DNA from: Haloferula rosea
Lineage (GTDB): Bacteria > Verrucomicrobiota > Verrucomicrobiia > Verrucomicrobiales > Akkermansiaceae
Reading direction: 5' to 3'
NCBI RefSeq assembly: GCF_016595525.1
Contig: NZ_JAENII010000003.1
Coordinates: 1 to 64,000 of the forward strand
DNA length: 64,000 nt
The position numbers and the translations under genes are program-made. Each line of letters begins with the position of its first letter. The first letter of the stretch is position 1. The notes under the pieces are model-generated. The model was not told where the DNA came from and did no database searches. It saw only the letters and a list, made by a program, of their open reading frames with translations. Below, one piece after another: positions 18,483-25,909 of the stretch.

Positions 18483-19805
18483 ATGAAACCTCACTGCCCA
18501 GGAAACCCACTCGAACGCTACAGCTCCCGCCGCGAATTCTTCTACGTCGGACTGCTCGGTGGCCTCGGCCTTTCACTCCCCGGATTCCTTCGCCAGCAGG
18601 CCATGGGAGCCCAGAAATTCTACGAAACCAAGGAAGGCCCCGCCAAAGGCATCATCCACATCTTCCTGCCCGGCGGCATGGCCCACCAGGAGTCCTTCGA
18701 CCCGAAACCCTACGCCCCCGCCGAATACCGCGGCCCCTTCGGCGCCATCGATACCGCCCTGCCCGGCATCCAGTTCGGCGAGAAACTCCCCCATCTGGCG
18801 AAAATGGCCGACAAGCTCACCGTGATCCGCTCCATGTCGCACGGCGAAGCCGCCCACGAACGCGGCACCCACAACATGTTCACCGGCTACCGGCCGTCGC
18901 CCGCCCTCGAATATCCCTCCATCGGCTCCGTCATCTCCCACGAGCTCGGCTCCAAGAACAACCTGCCCCCCTACGTCTGCGTCCCGAATGTCCCCAACGA
19001 GTTCGCCAACTCCGGCTACCTCTCGTCCGCCTACGGACCCTTCGCCCTCGGCTCCGATCCCGCCCAGGGCAACTTCAAGGTGCGCGACCTGAACCTCCCC
19101 GGCGACGTCTCCGAAGAACGCTTCAACCGCCGCCGCTCACTGCTCGAGACCGTCGACTACCACTTCCGCTCCCTCGAGGACTCCGATGCCCTCGAGTCCA
19201 TGGACGCCTTCTATCAGCACGCCTACAAACTCATCTCCTCCGAGAAGGCCCGCGAAGCCTTCAACCTCGCCAAGGAAGATGACAAACTGAAGGAACGCTA
19301 CGGGAAGACCCAGGCAGGCCAACGCATGCTCCTCGCCCGCCGCCTCATCGAGGCCGGCACCCGCTTCGTCTCCCTCACCGCCGGCGGCTGGGACCACCAC
19401 GACAACATCAAGTCAGGCATCGAAGGCAACCTACCCAGCGTCGACAAGGCCGTCGCCGCCCTCATCAACGACCTCGAAGAACGTGGCATGCTCGATTCCA
19501 CCCTCGTCATGGTCACCTCCGAGTTCGGACGCACCCCCAAGATCAACCAGACCGGCGGACGCGACCACTGGCCACGCGTCTTCTCCGTCATGCTCGCCGG
19601 CGGCGGCGTGAAGAAAGGCTACGTCCACGGCAGCTCCGATGCCCTCGGCGGAGAAGTCGATACCGATGGCGTCACCGTCGCCGACCTCGCCACCACCATC
19701 TACGGCCAGATCGGCATCACCGCCGACAAGGAACTCATGGCCCCAGGAAACCGCCCCATCGAGATCGTCGATGGCGGCCAGGTGCTCAGCTCCATCCTCG
19801 CATGA
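18483..19805 (+). CDS. DUF1501 secreted protein (Tat signal)
   Basis: A 440-residue DUF1501 protein of the sulfatase-like/alkaline phosphatase fold, common in Planctomycetes and Verrucomicrobia. The N-terminus has a twin-arginine-type signal (SRREFFYVGLLGGLGL). Typical segments are IIHIFLPGGMAHQESFDPKP, MSHGEAAHERGTHNMFTGY, LTAGGWDHHDNI, and MVTSEFGRTPKINQTGGRDHW with the conserved Asp, Gly and His. Its biochemical role is unknown; it usually pairs with DUF1549/DUF1553 cytochromes, which are absent here. The next gene (secreted PPC-domain protein) starts 138 bases downstream and is a common companion. Confidence 0.92.
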   Translation: MKPHCPGNPLERYSSRREFFYVGLLGGLGLSLPGFLRQQAMGAQKFYETKEGPAKGIIHIFLPGGMAHQESFDPKPYAPAEYRGPFGAIDTALPGIQFGEKLPHLAKMADKLTVIRSMSHGEAAHERGTHNMFTGYRPSPALEYPSIGSVISHELGSKNNLPPYVCVPNVPNEFANSGYLSSAYGPFALGSDPAQGNFKVRDLNLPGDVSEERFNRRRSLLETVDYHFRSLEDSDALESMDAFYQHAYKLISSEKAREAFNLAKEDDKLKERYGKTQAGQRMLLARRLIEAGTRFVSLTAGGWDHHDNIKSGIEGNLPSVDKAVAALINDLEERGMLDSTLVMVTSEFGRTPKINQTGGRDHWPRVFSVMLAGGGVKKGYVHGSSDALGGEVDTDGVTVADLATTIYGQIGITADKELMAPGNRPIEIVDGGQVLSSILA

Positions 19806-19942
19806 AACAGGGCCCCCGGAGAGACCTCCGCGCCCACCCGCACCACGCACCCTGAGCGCCGCCACGCCATGCCGGCCCGCCAGCCAGCGACCGCCGACAT
19901 CCCGGCCCAGCCGAAACGCTGACCCAAGCCCACTCACCACCC

Positions 19943-22375
19943 ATGCGCCCGCAGCTCATCCTCCTTCTCACCGGCCTGCTCACCCTCGCCGCCTCCGCCT
20001 CCTTCAGCCCGAAGCTCGACGTCATCCTCCCCCGCGGCGCCCAGCGCGGCCAGGAACTCCAGCTCCACCTCGTCGGCCAGCGCCTCGACAAGCCCCAGGA
20101 ACTCCTCCTCCACCGCCCCGGCATCGAAATGCTCGGATTCGAGCAAAAGGACAAGCGGCTCCTCGCCAAAGTCCGCATCGCCCCCGATGCCCCGCTCGGC
20201 GAACACCCCATCCGCCTGCGCACCACCGGCGGCGTCAGCTACCTCCGCTCCATCTGGATCGGCCAGTTCCCCACCGTCCAGGAAGCCGAACCCAACGACA
20301 CCTTCGACACCCCCCAGAAGATCCAACTCGGCAGCACCGTCCAGGGCGTCTCCAAAGTCGAAGACGAAGACTTCTACTCCGTCACCCTCAAAAAAGGCCA
20401 AACCCTCTCCGTCGAAGTCGAAGCCATGCGACTCGCCCGGCGCTTCTTCGACGTCTACGTCGCCATCCTCGACCCCAAACGCTTCGAACTCGCCGCCTGC
20501 GATGACGCCACCCTCGTCCGCACCGATGCCTTCGCCTCCATCGTCGCCCCCGAAGACGGAGAATACCGCATCCTCGTCCGCGAAGCCGCCTACGAAGGAC
20601 ACGATGCCAACCAATACCGACTCCACGTCGGCAGCTTCCCCCGCCCCTCCGCCGTCTTCCCCCCGGCCGCCAAACCCGGTGAAACCATCGACCTCCGATT
20701 CATCGGCGATGCCACCGGCGACCTCACCCGCAAGGTCACCCTCCCCGCCGATGCCAGCGGCCTGTTCCCCGTCTTCGCCGAGCGCGATGGACTCTCCTCC
20801 CCCTCGCCGAACTGGATCCACGTCTCCCCCCTCGAAAGCATCAACGAGAGCGAACCCAACGGCACCCACAAAGAGGCCAACCCCATGCCCCCCATTCCCG
20901 GCGCCGCCCATGGCATCCTCGCCGAACCCGACGATACCGACACCTACCGCTTCACCGCCAAAAAGGACCAGAACCTCGAAATCCGCGTCCTTGGACGAGA
21001 GCTCCGATCCCCCATCGACTCCACCCTCATCCTGCGCGAAGCCAAAGGCAAAGGCCTCGCCAACAACGACGACCAGGACGGCCCCGACTCCATCCTGAAA
21101 TGGAAATGCCCCGCCGATGGCGACTACCTCCTCAGCGTGCGCGATAAACTCGGACGCGGCGGCCCCGACTTCACCTACCGCCTCGAGATCCTCACCCGCC
21201 AGCCCGCCATCACCGCCACCCTGCCCCTGGCCGAGCGCAACAATTCCCAGGCCCAGAAGATGATCTGCATCCCGCGCGGCGGACGCTACGCCACCGCCAT
21301 CAACATCACCCGCACCAACCTCGGCTGCGATGCCCGCTTCGAAGCCCTCACCCTCCCCCAGGGCGTCACCATGCACACCCCGCCCTCCATCCCCCGGGCC
21401 ACCAGCAACTTCCCCGTCATCTTCCAAGCCGCCCCGGACGCCCCCATCGCCGGCGGCTACCACGCCTTCCGCATCCATGCCACCGGAGACAAGGCACCCG
21501 AACTCAGCGGCCCGCTCGAAGAAGCCATCCACCTCGTCGAGATCAACAACCAGGGCCCCTACCACTCCGTCTTCAGCGAGAAGATCGCCGTCGCCGTCAT
21601 CGACCAAGCCCCCTTCACCCTCGAAGTCGAATCCCCCGTCGCCCCCATCGTGCCCAAAGGCGTCAAGAAGCTCAAAGTCCGCGTCAAACGCAAAGAAGGC
21701 TTCGACGCCCCCATCACCCTGCGCCTCCCATGGAAACCACCCGGCATCGGCGCCCCCGACACCATCAAGATCGAAGCCAAGAAGAACGAAGCCGAATACG
21801 AACTCAACGCCAACGGCGACATCCAACCCGGCGATTGGAAACTCGTCGTCCAGGGACAAGCCAACGCCAAAGAAGGCCCCCTCTTCGTCTCATCCGCCTT
21901 CGTCCCCCTCACCATCGCCGAGCCCTACCTCACCGCCAGCATCGACCTCGGCGCCACCGAGCAGGGCCAGGACGTCGCCGTCCTCTGCAAACTCGAGACC
22001 AACCAGAAATTCAGCGGCAAAGCCAAAGCCGAACTCATCGGCCTGCCCCACGGCACCTCCACCCAGGTCCTCGAGTTCAGCCACGACACCAAGCAACTCA
22101 CCTTCCCCGTCACCGTCGCCAAGGACGCCGCCGTCGGCAAACACAGCGGACTCTTCCTCCGCATCCACATCCCCTATCAGAGCGACACCATCCTCCACCA
22201 ATGCGCCCAAGGCGGCACCCTCCGCATCGACAAACCCCGCCCCGCCGTCGCCAAAGCCAAACCCAAGTCAGACGCCCCACCCACTGCCGACAAGCCCGCC
22301 AAAGAAGCCCCCAAAAAGCCACTCTCCCGCCTCGAACAACTCCGCCAACAAGCCAAGGCCAAAGCCTCCCAATAG
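19943..22375 (+). CDS. Large secreted protein with pre-peptidase C-terminal (PPC) type domains
   Basis: An 810-residue protein with a signal peptide (residues 1-20) and repeated beta-sandwich domains. PPC-type units are recognisable by EAEPNDTFDTPQKI near residue 113 and ESEPNGTHKEANPM near residue 300, each followed by a D.D.Y.....G..L pattern. Residues about 540-760 hold further beta-rich repeats. The last 50 residues are Lys/Ala/Pro-rich. Such proteins accompany DUF1501 and PSD1-type cytochromes in this phylum; function is unknown and no protease domain is present. Codon use is very biased to C-ending codons, producing a long but non-coding antisense ORF. Confidence 0.85.
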   Translation: MRPQLILLLTGLLTLAASASFSPKLDVILPRGAQRGQELQLHLVGQRLDKPQELLLHRPGIEMLGFEQKDKRLLAKVRIAPDAPLGEHPIRLRTTGGVSYLRSIWIGQFPTVQEAEPNDTFDTPQKIQLGSTVQGVSKVEDEDFYSVTLKKGQTLSVEVEAMRLARRFFDVYVAILDPKRFELAACDDATLVRTDAFASIVAPEDGEYRILVREAAYEGHDANQYRLHVGSFPRPSAVFPPAAKPGETIDLRFIGDATGDLTRKVTLPADASGLFPVFAERDGLSSPSPNWIHVSPLESINESEPNGTHKEANPMPPIPGAAHGILAEPDDTDTYRFTAKKDQNLEIRVLGRELRSPIDSTLILREAKGKGLANNDDQDGPDSILKWKCPADGDYLLSVRDKLGRGGPDFTYRLEILTRQPAITATLPLAERNNSQAQKMICIPRGGRYATAINITRTNLGCDARFEALTLPQGVTMHTPPSIPRATSNFPVIFQAAPDAPIAGGYHAFRIHATGDKAPELSGPLEEAIHLVEINNQGPYHSVFSEKIAVAVIDQAPFTLEVESPVAPIVPKGVKKLKVRVKRKEGFDAPITLRLPWKPPGIGAPDTIKIEAKKNEAEYELNANGDIQPGDWKLVVQGQANAKEGPLFVSSAFVPLTIAEPYLTASIDLGATEQGQDVAVLCKLETNQKFSGKAKAELIGLPHGTSTQVLEFSHDTKQLTFPVTVAKDAAVGKHSGLFLRIHIPYQSDTILHQCAQGGTLRIDKPRPAVAKAKPKSDAPPTADKPAKEAPKKPLSRLEQLRQQAKAKASQ

Positions 22376-22392
22376 GCGCCACCTACTCCACC

Positions 22393-22448
22393 CAAGGGTT
22401 CAGGGCCTGAGAGGTCAGGGCCCAAGCGATGCCAGCATATAGGGAGCG
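22393..22448. repeat. Direct repeat copy 1 (about 56 bp)
   Basis: A 56-bp unit starting CAAGGGTTCAGGG and containing CCAAGCGATGCCAGC recurs 350 bases later at 22744-22799 with roughly four-fifths identity. It marks the start of a repeat cluster in a 702-base gene-free interval. Confidence 0.7.
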
Positions 22449-22464
22449 CGGCTTTCCAAGCCGC
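22448..22464. repeat. REP-like hairpin
   Basis: GCGGCTT TCC AAGCCGC is a perfect 7-bp stem with a 3-base loop, directly after direct repeat copy 1. It belongs to a set of short palindromes in this interval. Confidence 0.6.
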
Positions 22465-22743
22465 TGCAGCTCACACGCCCCCTCATTCCCTTTCCACTTT
22501 CTACTTTCCACTCACCAACCGCAGCGCATGCGGAGCTCTCGTTTCGCGCCCCTTTCGCGGTTCCCTCAACTCTTCAAACCCTTCAATCCAAGGCCCAGCC
22601 CTAGGTGAAACCCGCGCCTAGGAACCCAGGCCCAACGGGCCGACACCCCTCAGCCCAAGGCGCAGCCTTGGGGTAGGACAATCGCCCTAACAATACGGCC
22701 TGAAGGGCCGTGATCCCCAAGCAGCCCGAGACCCCATTCCCAC
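22465..22743. repeat. Cluster of short palindromes (REP/BIME-like) in gene-free DNA
   Basis: Several short dyads occur here: CCTAGG repeated 11 bases apart near 22600-22620, CCCAAGGC with GCCTTGGG around a 3-base loop at 22654-22672, and ACGGCC-TGAAG-GGCCGT near 22700. No ORF has coding character in 22376-23077. The pattern fits REP/BIME-type intergenic elements mobilised by REP transposases, one remnant of which is at 157-440. Inference from structure. Confidence 0.5.
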
Positions 22744-22799
22744 CAAGGGTTCAGGGACTAAGGGATCAGGGGCCAAGCGATGCCAGCGAGTGAGGGAGC
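22744..22799. repeat. Direct repeat copy 2 (about 56 bp)
   Basis: Partner of the unit at 22393-22448, same orientation, with scattered substitutions. Between this and 23068 I see no further structure except a promoter motif. Confidence 0.7.
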
Positions 22800-23067
22800 C
22801 AAACCCGGACCGCGTGACGCCGTCGCGCATCCCCAGGGCAAGCGGAGCTTCCCCCCCACTCTCCACTCCCTCTTCATCCCCCCGCTCAAGTCATCCGAAA
22901 AGCCGGGATATCACTCCCCGACCAGCCCCGCTCCCTGCCGCCGCTCCAACGACCTGATATACCGATTCATCGACCCGATACCCCTTGCCAATTCGATGAA
23001 TCCTCCATCAAACTCCCCCCAATGGGCCACCCGGGATAGCCTGCCCGGATCGCCTACGAATCAATAC

Positions 23068-23076
23068 TGTTAGCAT
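23068..23076 (+). promoter_or_regulatory. Extended -10 abutting a start codon
   Basis: TGTTAGCAT ends one base before the ATG at 23078. If used, transcription would begin inside the first codons, so either the transcript is leaderless or the motif serves another start. Confidence 0.35.
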
Positions 23077-23077
23077 C

Positions 23078-24022
23078 ATGAAATCTGCCCGATGCCTCAC
23101 CGTTCTGGTCGCTTGGGCACTCTGTGACATGGGTTCTCTTGCGGCCGATGAGTATCCGTTTCCGGCAGTTGAGGATGTAGCGGAGAGGTCTTTGATCGCA
23201 GTCGATGAGTATGGCCATCCGCGAATTGAAGACGACAATAAGAAGCAAGTGGCCAAGCTTGCTGCCGCCAGTGACACCCCAGAGAAGCTTCGATTCTACG
23301 CAATATGGGGCTTGGCGATCTCAGGCTATTCAGTTGATTCGGCTGAGGGGCTGATACAAGCCGCTGAAGACCAAGGCCTAAGCGCAGCCGCGAGAGGATA
23401 TGCAGCGATGGGACTCCGCAACTTCTCACGGGACCTCCCTCCTGAATCGAAGGGGGTGCTTCGAGGGAGACTCCGTCACACTGTAGCGTCTGAATCCGGA
23501 TCTATACCGGACTCGATTATTCGGACGCTGATTGCTTGGGGAGACGCGGAGTGGATTGCCAACCGTCTCGGCGACCAGATACAGGGACATCAAATGGAGA
23601 TTGAGATCCTCAGTGCATTAGAGCCGCCCCGCGCGACAGATCGCTTGCTCGAGATCTATCGGGCAGCCCAGCGGCAGAGCGTACGGGAGAGCTACAATCG
23701 CCGCGCCGAGATTGGGAGGGCATTGCTGGCCTTTCACGATAGGCGCGGGATCGATATTCTTGAGTCACTTCTTGATGCGGAGGTTGTGCCCCTGAGCGGC
23801 GAGCAACCGAATCATCAATACCGCCACAACGTGTTCAACGCGATTACCCGGGCAGCAGGACAGGACTTCGGTTACGAGCACGTGAACTTCGACCCGAGCA
23901 TCGACGAAGCAATCAGGCGATTCCGCTCTTGGTGGCTTGAGAATCGCTTCACGTTCACCTTTCCTAAGGACGACCACCCCACGGAAAACAACAATCCTAA
24001 TCGGGTCCCGGGAAGTAGTTAG
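23078..24022 (+). CDS. Secreted hypothetical protein, HEAT-like helical repeats
   Basis: A 314-residue protein with a signal peptide (residues 1-23, ending GSLAADEY). The rest is predicted mostly helical, with HEAT-like units (for example KLAAASDTPEKLRFYAIWGL and GLSAAARGYAAMGLRNFS). No catalytic motif is recognised. Base composition is more AT-rich and codon use less C-ended than in the flanking genes, suggesting acquired DNA. The last residues (RVPGSS and stop) lie inside a 67-bp repeat (24001-24067) found again at 24832, so the native C-terminus may have been replaced by repeat insertion. Confidence 0.65.
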   Translation: MKSARCLTVLVAWALCDMGSLAADEYPFPAVEDVAERSLIAVDEYGHPRIEDDNKKQVAKLAAASDTPEKLRFYAIWGLAISGYSVDSAEGLIQAAEDQGLSAAARGYAAMGLRNFSRDLPPESKGVLRGRLRHTVASESGSIPDSIIRTLIAWGDAEWIANRLGDQIQGHQMEIEILSALEPPRATDRLLEIYRAAQRQSVRESYNRRAEIGRALLAFHDRRGIDILESLLDAEVVPLSGEQPNHQYRHNVFNAITRAAGQDFGYEHVNFDPSIDEAIRRFRSWWLENRFTFTFPKDDHPTENNNPNRVPGSS

Positions 24023-24067
24023 CTCCCCGGTCCCACACCACCCTGCGTACGGTTCCTTACAGGGCGG
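24001..24067 (-). repeat. Structured 67-bp repeat copy 1; resembles a group II intron 3' end (domains V/VI)
   Basis: It matches 24832-24898 at about 61 of 67 positions. On the minus strand it reads CCGTACGCAGGGTGGTGTGG, then a hairpin CCGGGGAG-CTAACTA-CTTCCCGG, then ACCCGATT. The order of a GTACG..GGTGGTGTG segment, a stem with an AAC loop and an end in ..CGAT(T) is like domain V 3' strand plus branch-point domain VI of some group II introns. The stem differences between copies are G-T wobbles on the minus strand, so pairing is kept. No intron body or reverse transcriptase is present. Identification is tentative. Confidence 0.4.
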
Positions 24068-24197
24068 CCGCGATGGCGGGAAGTGATCCGCCGCAGCCGC
24101 CGTGATACACGGCCTTGGAGCGGCTTCCGCCAAGGGCGTAGGCGATGGCGATTGATTCCTTGTGGGCGTCGAGTCCGATGGAGTAGGTGTCTTTCAT
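24057..24197 (-). pseudogene. IS110-family transposase N-terminal remnant
   Basis: A 46-codon open segment begins MKDTYSIGLDAHKESIAIA, the start of the DEDD (RuvC-like) domain of IS110-family transposases with its first catalytic Asp, and ends after YHGGCGGSLPAIAAAL where the 67-bp repeat begins. The remaining several hundred codons are missing. No ends of the element can be drawn. Upstream, 24198-24416 holds no other recognisable feature. Confidence 0.65.
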
Positions 24198-24416
24198 GGT
24201 GTTGTCGTCTGTTCTTTGTTTATGGTTGCACGAACCGGAACCTGTTCCGGGGAAGTGCGCTAAACATGCGGCTCTGCTCCTCACCGGAATAGCCCGCGAG
24301 AAATGGAACGGCGGCAACACCACTCACACTTTTCCACCAACACGACTGACGCAACTCGCTCATCAGCCATAGAATCTCGCTGAGAAAGTAGTCGGGCGAC
24401 CTCGAAGGAAACTCGC

Positions 24417-24773
24417 ATGTCACTGGTCCAACGAGTATTGATCAATGCACTTCCAGTTTTGCTGGGAGGATGCTGCCTCCTACTGCTTGGCGCGCGCTAC
24501 AGCCGCTACGGAAGTCTCGGTGATTATCACTACCGACTTTTCCAACTCCAGCCAGTTCACGGATCGCTATTGATTGGCGGTTGGTTTCTCTTGGGCGCAG
24601 GCATTGGATGCGCCGTTGCTGGGGCAGTCCGAAGGATGTCTGACGGAGAGTTTCAGGCGGATCAGACTCCTTCACACCGCTTCATATGGGAGGACTTCCG
24701 CTTCGTAGCCGTGTTGGCCATGTCAGGGTGCCTGTGTCTTGCTGCGGGTACGATCCTATTCGGCAATCCGTGA
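24417..24773 (+). CDS. Small membrane protein, unknown function
   Basis: A 118-residue protein with three hydrophobic segments at about residues 9-25, 50-70 and 95-115, separated by short loops; the N-terminus is probably inside. No family is recognised. It lies between the two copies of the 67-bp structured repeat in the low-GC accessory stretch, with no operon partner. An ATG start at 24417 is accepted because the first helix follows directly; no clear ribosome-binding site is seen. Confidence 0.5.
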   Translation: MSLVQRVLINALPVLLGGCCLLLLGARYSRYGSLGDYHYRLFQLQPVHGSLLIGGWFLLGAGIGCAVAGAVRRMSDGEFQADQTPSHRFIWEDFRFVAVLAMSGCLCLAAGTILFGNP

Positions 24774-24831
24774 ACTACGGTGTGGACGATGCAGTGGCAC
24801 TCCCTGAAAACGCCAAAGAACCAAAGCCGAA

Positions 24832-24898
24832 CCGGGTCCCGAGGAGTCGTTAGCTCCCCGGTCCCACACCACCCTGCGTACGGCTCCTTACACGGCGG
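24832..24898 (-). repeat. Structured 67-bp repeat copy 2
   Basis: Second copy of the element at 24001-24067, same orientation. The hairpin here is CCGGGGAG-CTAACGA-CTCCTCGG on the minus strand, with one G-T wobble at a position different from copy 1. The rest of 24774-25120 holds no gene I can support; an ORF on the minus strand across it has no recognisable content. Confidence 0.5.
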
Positions 24899-25120
24899 TT
24901 CCGAGTCCACGCGGGACGGTCCCAATAAGGCTTTTGGCATCTCCCAAATCGGACAGTGATGGGAAATCGGGGTGGACCGACATGCCGCCCATCCTCAAAT
25001 ACCCTGCCCGAAAAAGAGCTTTCGCTCCAGTGGGCCTTTCGTGATATTGGATTGCGATAACACAAATCGCACATTCGCGCATCCCTGTTTCGAAGCATTA
25101 CCGATCCGATCTCATTCATC

Positions 25121-25399
25121 ATGAACACGAAAACGAACCATCTCATCACCACTCTCGCCGTGATTGTCCCTCTTCTTTCCAGCAGCTGCGTTGTTGTCGA
25201 AGAATCCAATCCAGGCAGCACCGCGGGGTCGGCGGCAGCCACTTCGTCGGGCTACGCCGCTGGCTACGAAAAAGGCAGGGCGGATGGCGCGGGAGGCCTG
25301 TCGCGCACCCCCACCCGCCATGAGTATCTCTACTCCGAGGCGGACCGCAGCGACTTCTTCCGCGGCTATGAGGCCGGCTACAACGCAGGCATCCGCTGA
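25121..25399 (+). CDS. Small lipoprotein with Gly/Tyr-rich repeats
   Basis: A 92-residue protein: signal peptide ending in lipobox LSSSC (Cys at about residue 24), then a low-complexity Ser/Ala stretch and GYAAGYEKGRADGAGG, with a related FFRGYEAGYNAGI at the end. The G-Y-x2-G-Y-x-K-G pattern looks like a short glycine-zipper-like or surface-associated repeat. Function unknown. Followed 44 bases later by another small lipoprotein gene, so the two may be cotranscribed. Confidence 0.6.
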   Translation: MNTKTNHLITTLAVIVPLLSSSCVVVEESNPGSTAGSAAATSSGYAAGYEKGRADGAGGLSRTPTRHEYLYSEADRSDFFRGYEAGYNAGIR

Positions 25400-25442
25400 T
25401 CGCGTCCGCTATCATCCATTCATCCACCGAATTTTCTCAGGC

Positions 25443-25724
25443 ATGCGTGCGATCCGAATTCTCCCAGGACTGTTTTTGTCTCTGCTCATGGCAGCATGCA
25501 CCACCAAGGACAAGATCTGGAACGCTTCCGATCTGGAGGTGTGGGTGAAGGATCAGGCGGTGGCACAGGGATACCGGGAGGAGTCGATCCAACTGGAGGA
25601 ATGGTACCGAGACGAGGACGGCCAACTCGTTTGGCACGGGGAAGGTGTCGAGGCCTCGAGCGGGAAGAAAAGTCCCTTCAGCATTCGCGTCGACAAGGTC
25701 TGGACCCCGTCCGGTTCCGACTAA
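25443..25724 (+). CDS. Small lipoprotein, unknown function
   Basis: A 93-residue protein starting MRAIRILPGLFLSLLMAAC; the lipobox MAAC places the lipidated Cys at residue 19. The mature part is acidic and beta-like (SIQLEEWYRDEDGQLVWHGE) with no recognised domain. The reading frame is open upstream to 25164, but that part overlaps the previous lipoprotein gene and has no signal; the ATG at 25443 starts a clear signal peptide. Confidence 0.6.
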   Translation: MRAIRILPGLFLSLLMAACTTKDKIWNASDLEVWVKDQAVAQGYREESIQLEEWYRDEDGQLVWHGEGVEASSGKKSPFSIRVDKVWTPSGSD

Positions 25725-25771
25725 CCACCTCTCCCCGGCGCGATCAGGACATTCGGCTCAGCCCATCGTCC

Positions 25772-25780
25772 TGTTAGCCT
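25772..25780 (+). promoter_or_regulatory. Extended -10 element upstream of a sulfatase gene
   Basis: TGTTAGCCT matches the extended -10 pattern seen at other genes in the window. Transcription from here would begin near 25787 and include both candidate starts (25799 and 25910) of the sulfatase. Confidence 0.4.
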
Positions 25781-25909
25781 CCTAACCTCCGCATTGAAAT
25801 GTTCTTCAAGCTGGGAGGATCATCATTCTTGTCCTACGTAGGACCTCGCATCCATGCCACCCATCAGACTCTCCGAAGCAGCATCATCGGCTCAGAGACC
25901 CCACAGATC

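Noticed and set aside
19934-21859. 641-codon minus-strand ORF opposite the PPC-domain gene
   Set aside because: It is a Gly/Asp/Glu-rich shadow from C-rich codon use of the real gene; no motif, no signal, and the opposite strand encodes recognised domains.
22376-23077. CRISPR array in the repeat-rich interval
   Set aside because: Only two imperfect 56-bp copies 350 bases apart, no regular spacers and no cas genes.
24198-24416. Bridge RNA region of the IS110 remnant
   Set aside because: The upstream side of the remnant shows no stem-loop set I could support, and the element is too incomplete to identify its ends.
24850-25242. Minus-strand ORF across 24774-25120 as a gene
   Set aside because: It overlaps a lipoprotein gene and the repeat, with no recognisable protein content.
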